From NCBI GenBank assembly GCA_964355945.1, contig CAYHGE010000008.1, positions 1-64,000 on the forward strand: a stretch of DNA of 64,000 bases, given 5' to 3'. Of the stretch, positions 62,784-64,000 are shown piece by piece. The notes under the pieces are model-generated. The model saw only the letters and a list, made by a program, of their open reading frames with translations. It did no database searches and was not told where the DNA came from. This DNA comes from CAIVAT01 sp964355945 (lineage in GTDB: Bacteria > Bacteroidota > Bacteroidia > Bacteroidales > FEN-979). The number at the start of each line of letters is the position of its first letter. Position 1 is the stretch's first letter. Both the position numbers and the translations under genes were made by a program.

Positions 62784-62821
62784 AATTGACATCATTTAGG
62801 TTAGTGTAAAAATTGAAGCGG

Positions 62822-62829
62822 CAAAAGTA
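62822..62829 (-). promoter_or_regulatory. -7 box (TACTTTTG) for ppdK
   Basis: Reverse complement of CAAAAGTA, 38 bases before the ppdK start. No clear -33. Confidence 0.5.
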
Positions 62830-62870
62830 CAAAAAAAAACGCTTGTTTCTGCGAAATTCAGGAAGGAAAT

Positions 62871-63566
62871 TTAATAGTTCAGCTGGCCGATATTGCTCAT
62901 ATTCCACAGTATCCACTGCTGTCTTCCTCGAATATATGGGGTAGGGGAGGATGGATTCCATTTGAGGGGATTGGGGAGTACGGCAGCAATCAGCGCTGCT
63001 TCTCCGCGTGAGATCTTTGAAGCAGATTTCCCGAAATAGGATTGGGAGGCGGCTTCAACCCCATATATTCCTTTCCCAGTTTCAATTACATTCAGATAAA
63101 CTTCAAGAATGCGTTCTTTTCCCCAAATAAATTCAATGAGTACAGTGAAATAAACTTCGAGGCCTTTCCTTATCCACGACCGTTGTGGCCAGAGAAATAC
63201 ATTTTTTGCAGTTTGCTGAGAAATGGTACTTGCACCCCGCACCTTTTTACCCTGCTTTTTAGCATTGAACTCTTTGGCTTTTTCAATGGATTCGAAATCA
63301 AAACCCGAGTGCTGCAAAAACAGGTTGTCTTCTGACGCAACAACTGCAAGTGGCAGGTTGGGTGACATTTTTTCCAGCGAAATCCACTCTTTTTCCAGTT
63401 TAACTGTCTGCCCTTTCCATGACTGTTCAGCAAGCCGGATCATCATCAGTGGCGTAACCGGCGGATTAACGAATTTATATAGGATAACAAAAAACAGTGT
63501 GGACGTAAAATAGATGATGATGAAATATTTAAAAAACCGCAATAACCGAAGTAAGATTTTTTTCAT
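62871..63566 (-). CDS. mtgA: Monofunctional biosynthetic peptidoglycan transglycosylase
   Basis: 231 residues. One N-terminal membrane anchor (about 12-33) and a GT51 domain: VASEDNLFLQHSGFD with the catalytic Glu, KKVRGASTISQQTAKNVFLW, RILEVYLNVIETGKGIYGVEAASQSYFGK and GEAALIAAVLPNPLKWNP. It polymerises lipid II into glycan strands and has no transpeptidase domain. Confidence 0.95.
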   Translation of the reverse strand: MKKILLRLLRFFKYFIIIYFTSTLFFVILYKFVNPPVTPLMMIRLAEQSWKGQTVKLEKEWISLEKMSPNLPLAVVASEDNLFLQHSGFDFESIEKAKEFNAKKQGKKVRGASTISQQTAKNVFLWPQRSWIRKGLEVYFTVLIEFIWGKERILEVYLNVIETGKGIYGVEAASQSYFGKSASKISRGEAALIAAVLPNPLKWNPSSPTPYIRGRQQWILWNMSNIGQLNY

Positions 63567-63642
63567 GAATGCATCACTTTACCGGATGATCTCTCCTGAA
63601 CCATCTCTTTGATTAACTGATCTTTTGCCGGATTCAGGAGCT

Positions 63643-64000
63643 TTAATTTTTGTTTATAAACTGGTTTAACTCCTCAATCGATGATTCAAACTCAAATGCA
63701 TCATTCAACAGAAAATAGTTTTTGATATCCCATGTGTATTTGTAAGCATATTTGGCAAATTCGAGCTTGTTTGATTCAAAAGTGAAAAGCTTCATTATTT
63801 GCTTGACCTGTTGGCAGAGCAGACAATTTTTCAAAAATGATCTTTAGCTTATAGTCAGGAGCATTCAGCCCGGTCACCTTTACGTTTGTTTCCGGGTTTG
63901 GTGATTGTTGTATGCCATTCATTACGATGATGAATGGTTCATTTGCCTGTGTGAAAACGACAATGTTTGAAAACTGGGAAAATGAATGGAATCCAGATAG
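63643..64000 (-). pseudogene. Broken DUF4476-type gene, frameshifted and internally deleted (partial)
   Basis: From the window edge one frame reads a typical N-terminal beta domain (NIVVFTQANEPFIIVMNGIQ, TNVKVTGLNAPDYKLKIIFE). It then loses similarity and stops at 63776-63778. The C-terminal half of DUF4476 (QVKQIMKLFTFESNKLEFAKY, NYFLLNDAFEFESSIEELNQF) is in another frame, 63643-63834, with no ATG of its own. The middle of the protein (linker and first half of DUF4476) is missing. I read it as a deletion plus frameshift near 63800-63840. The 5' end lies beyond the window. Confidence 0.75.

Noticed and set aside
1..64000. tRNA, rRNA, insertion sequence or prophage genes
   Set aside because: None recognised on either strand; no transposase, integrase or phage structural motif was seen.

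Overview
The window reads as one scaffold of an uncultured Bacteroidota, most likely of the Bacteroidales type, probably anaerobic or facultative. The signs are type IX secretion (T9SS) C-terminal sorting domains, FISUMP domains, TonB-dependent receptors with carboxypeptidase-like N-terminal domains, a DUF4249 lipoprotein, an ECF sigma/FecR pair with DUF4974, a HYC_CC_PP-like protein, and promoters matching TAnnTTTG instead of the enterobacterial consensus. HydF and pyruvate phosphate dikinase fit fermentative metabolism. Four runs of 100 N interrupt the sequence. Three are flanked by exact 55-base duplications, so they are unmerged contig overlaps; aspA, the tricorn protease gene and an OmpA-family gene are intact once the duplication is collapsed. 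The fourth lies in a 7-base tandem repeat at the ends of aroC and aguA.

Layout. 1-6600: secreted surface proteins, namely a decayed copy and an intact copy of an IgGFc-like/Ig-repeat/FISUMP giant around a T9SS cargo gene. 6.6-7.6 kb: a DUF6922/AbiEii toxin-antitoxin-like pair. 7.6-14.7 kb: aspartase, a membrane glycosyltransferase and a tricorn-like protease. 14.9-22.2 kb: a FISUMP lipoprotein, a TonB receptor, and an ECF sigma - FecR - surface-repeat unit whose third gene replaces the usual TonB receptor. 22.3-31.9 kb: OsmC, a methionine/cystathionine gamma-lyase, a patatin-type autotransporter, a DUF349 protein, chorismate synthase, and the agmatine-to-putrescine pair aguA/aguB. 32-35.2 kb: a T9SS cargo gene and an OmpA-family protein, divergent.

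35.2-39.2 kb is a riboflavin operon (ribD-ribE-ribBA-ribH, minus strand) behind an FMN riboswitch and an intrinsic terminator. 39.2-44.7 kb: two T9SS cargo genes (one a C10 cysteine protease) and an SDR enzyme. 44.7-49.1 kb: a tightly overlapping TonB receptor - DUF4249 - hydF unit. 49.2-55.1 kb: housekeeping genes (tsaC, GT9, dapD, ruvX, def, cdaA, folP). 55.2-59.4 kb: a PadR-like regulator with a membrane protein, then a probable copper/heavy-metal cassette (Cys/His-rich HYC_CC_PP-like protein, TonB receptor, HMA-domain protein). 59.4-64 kb: a DUF1761 protein, ppdK, mtgA and a broken DUF4476 gene.

The most distinctive non-coding feature is a set of short tandem arrays with 7-9-base units in the spacers. 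They belong to several unrelated sequence families, most present at two or more loci, and they usually start at or inside a stop codon. With the palindromic units after osmC and the 88-base repeats near 2.6 kb, they look like one process acting at gene 3' ends.
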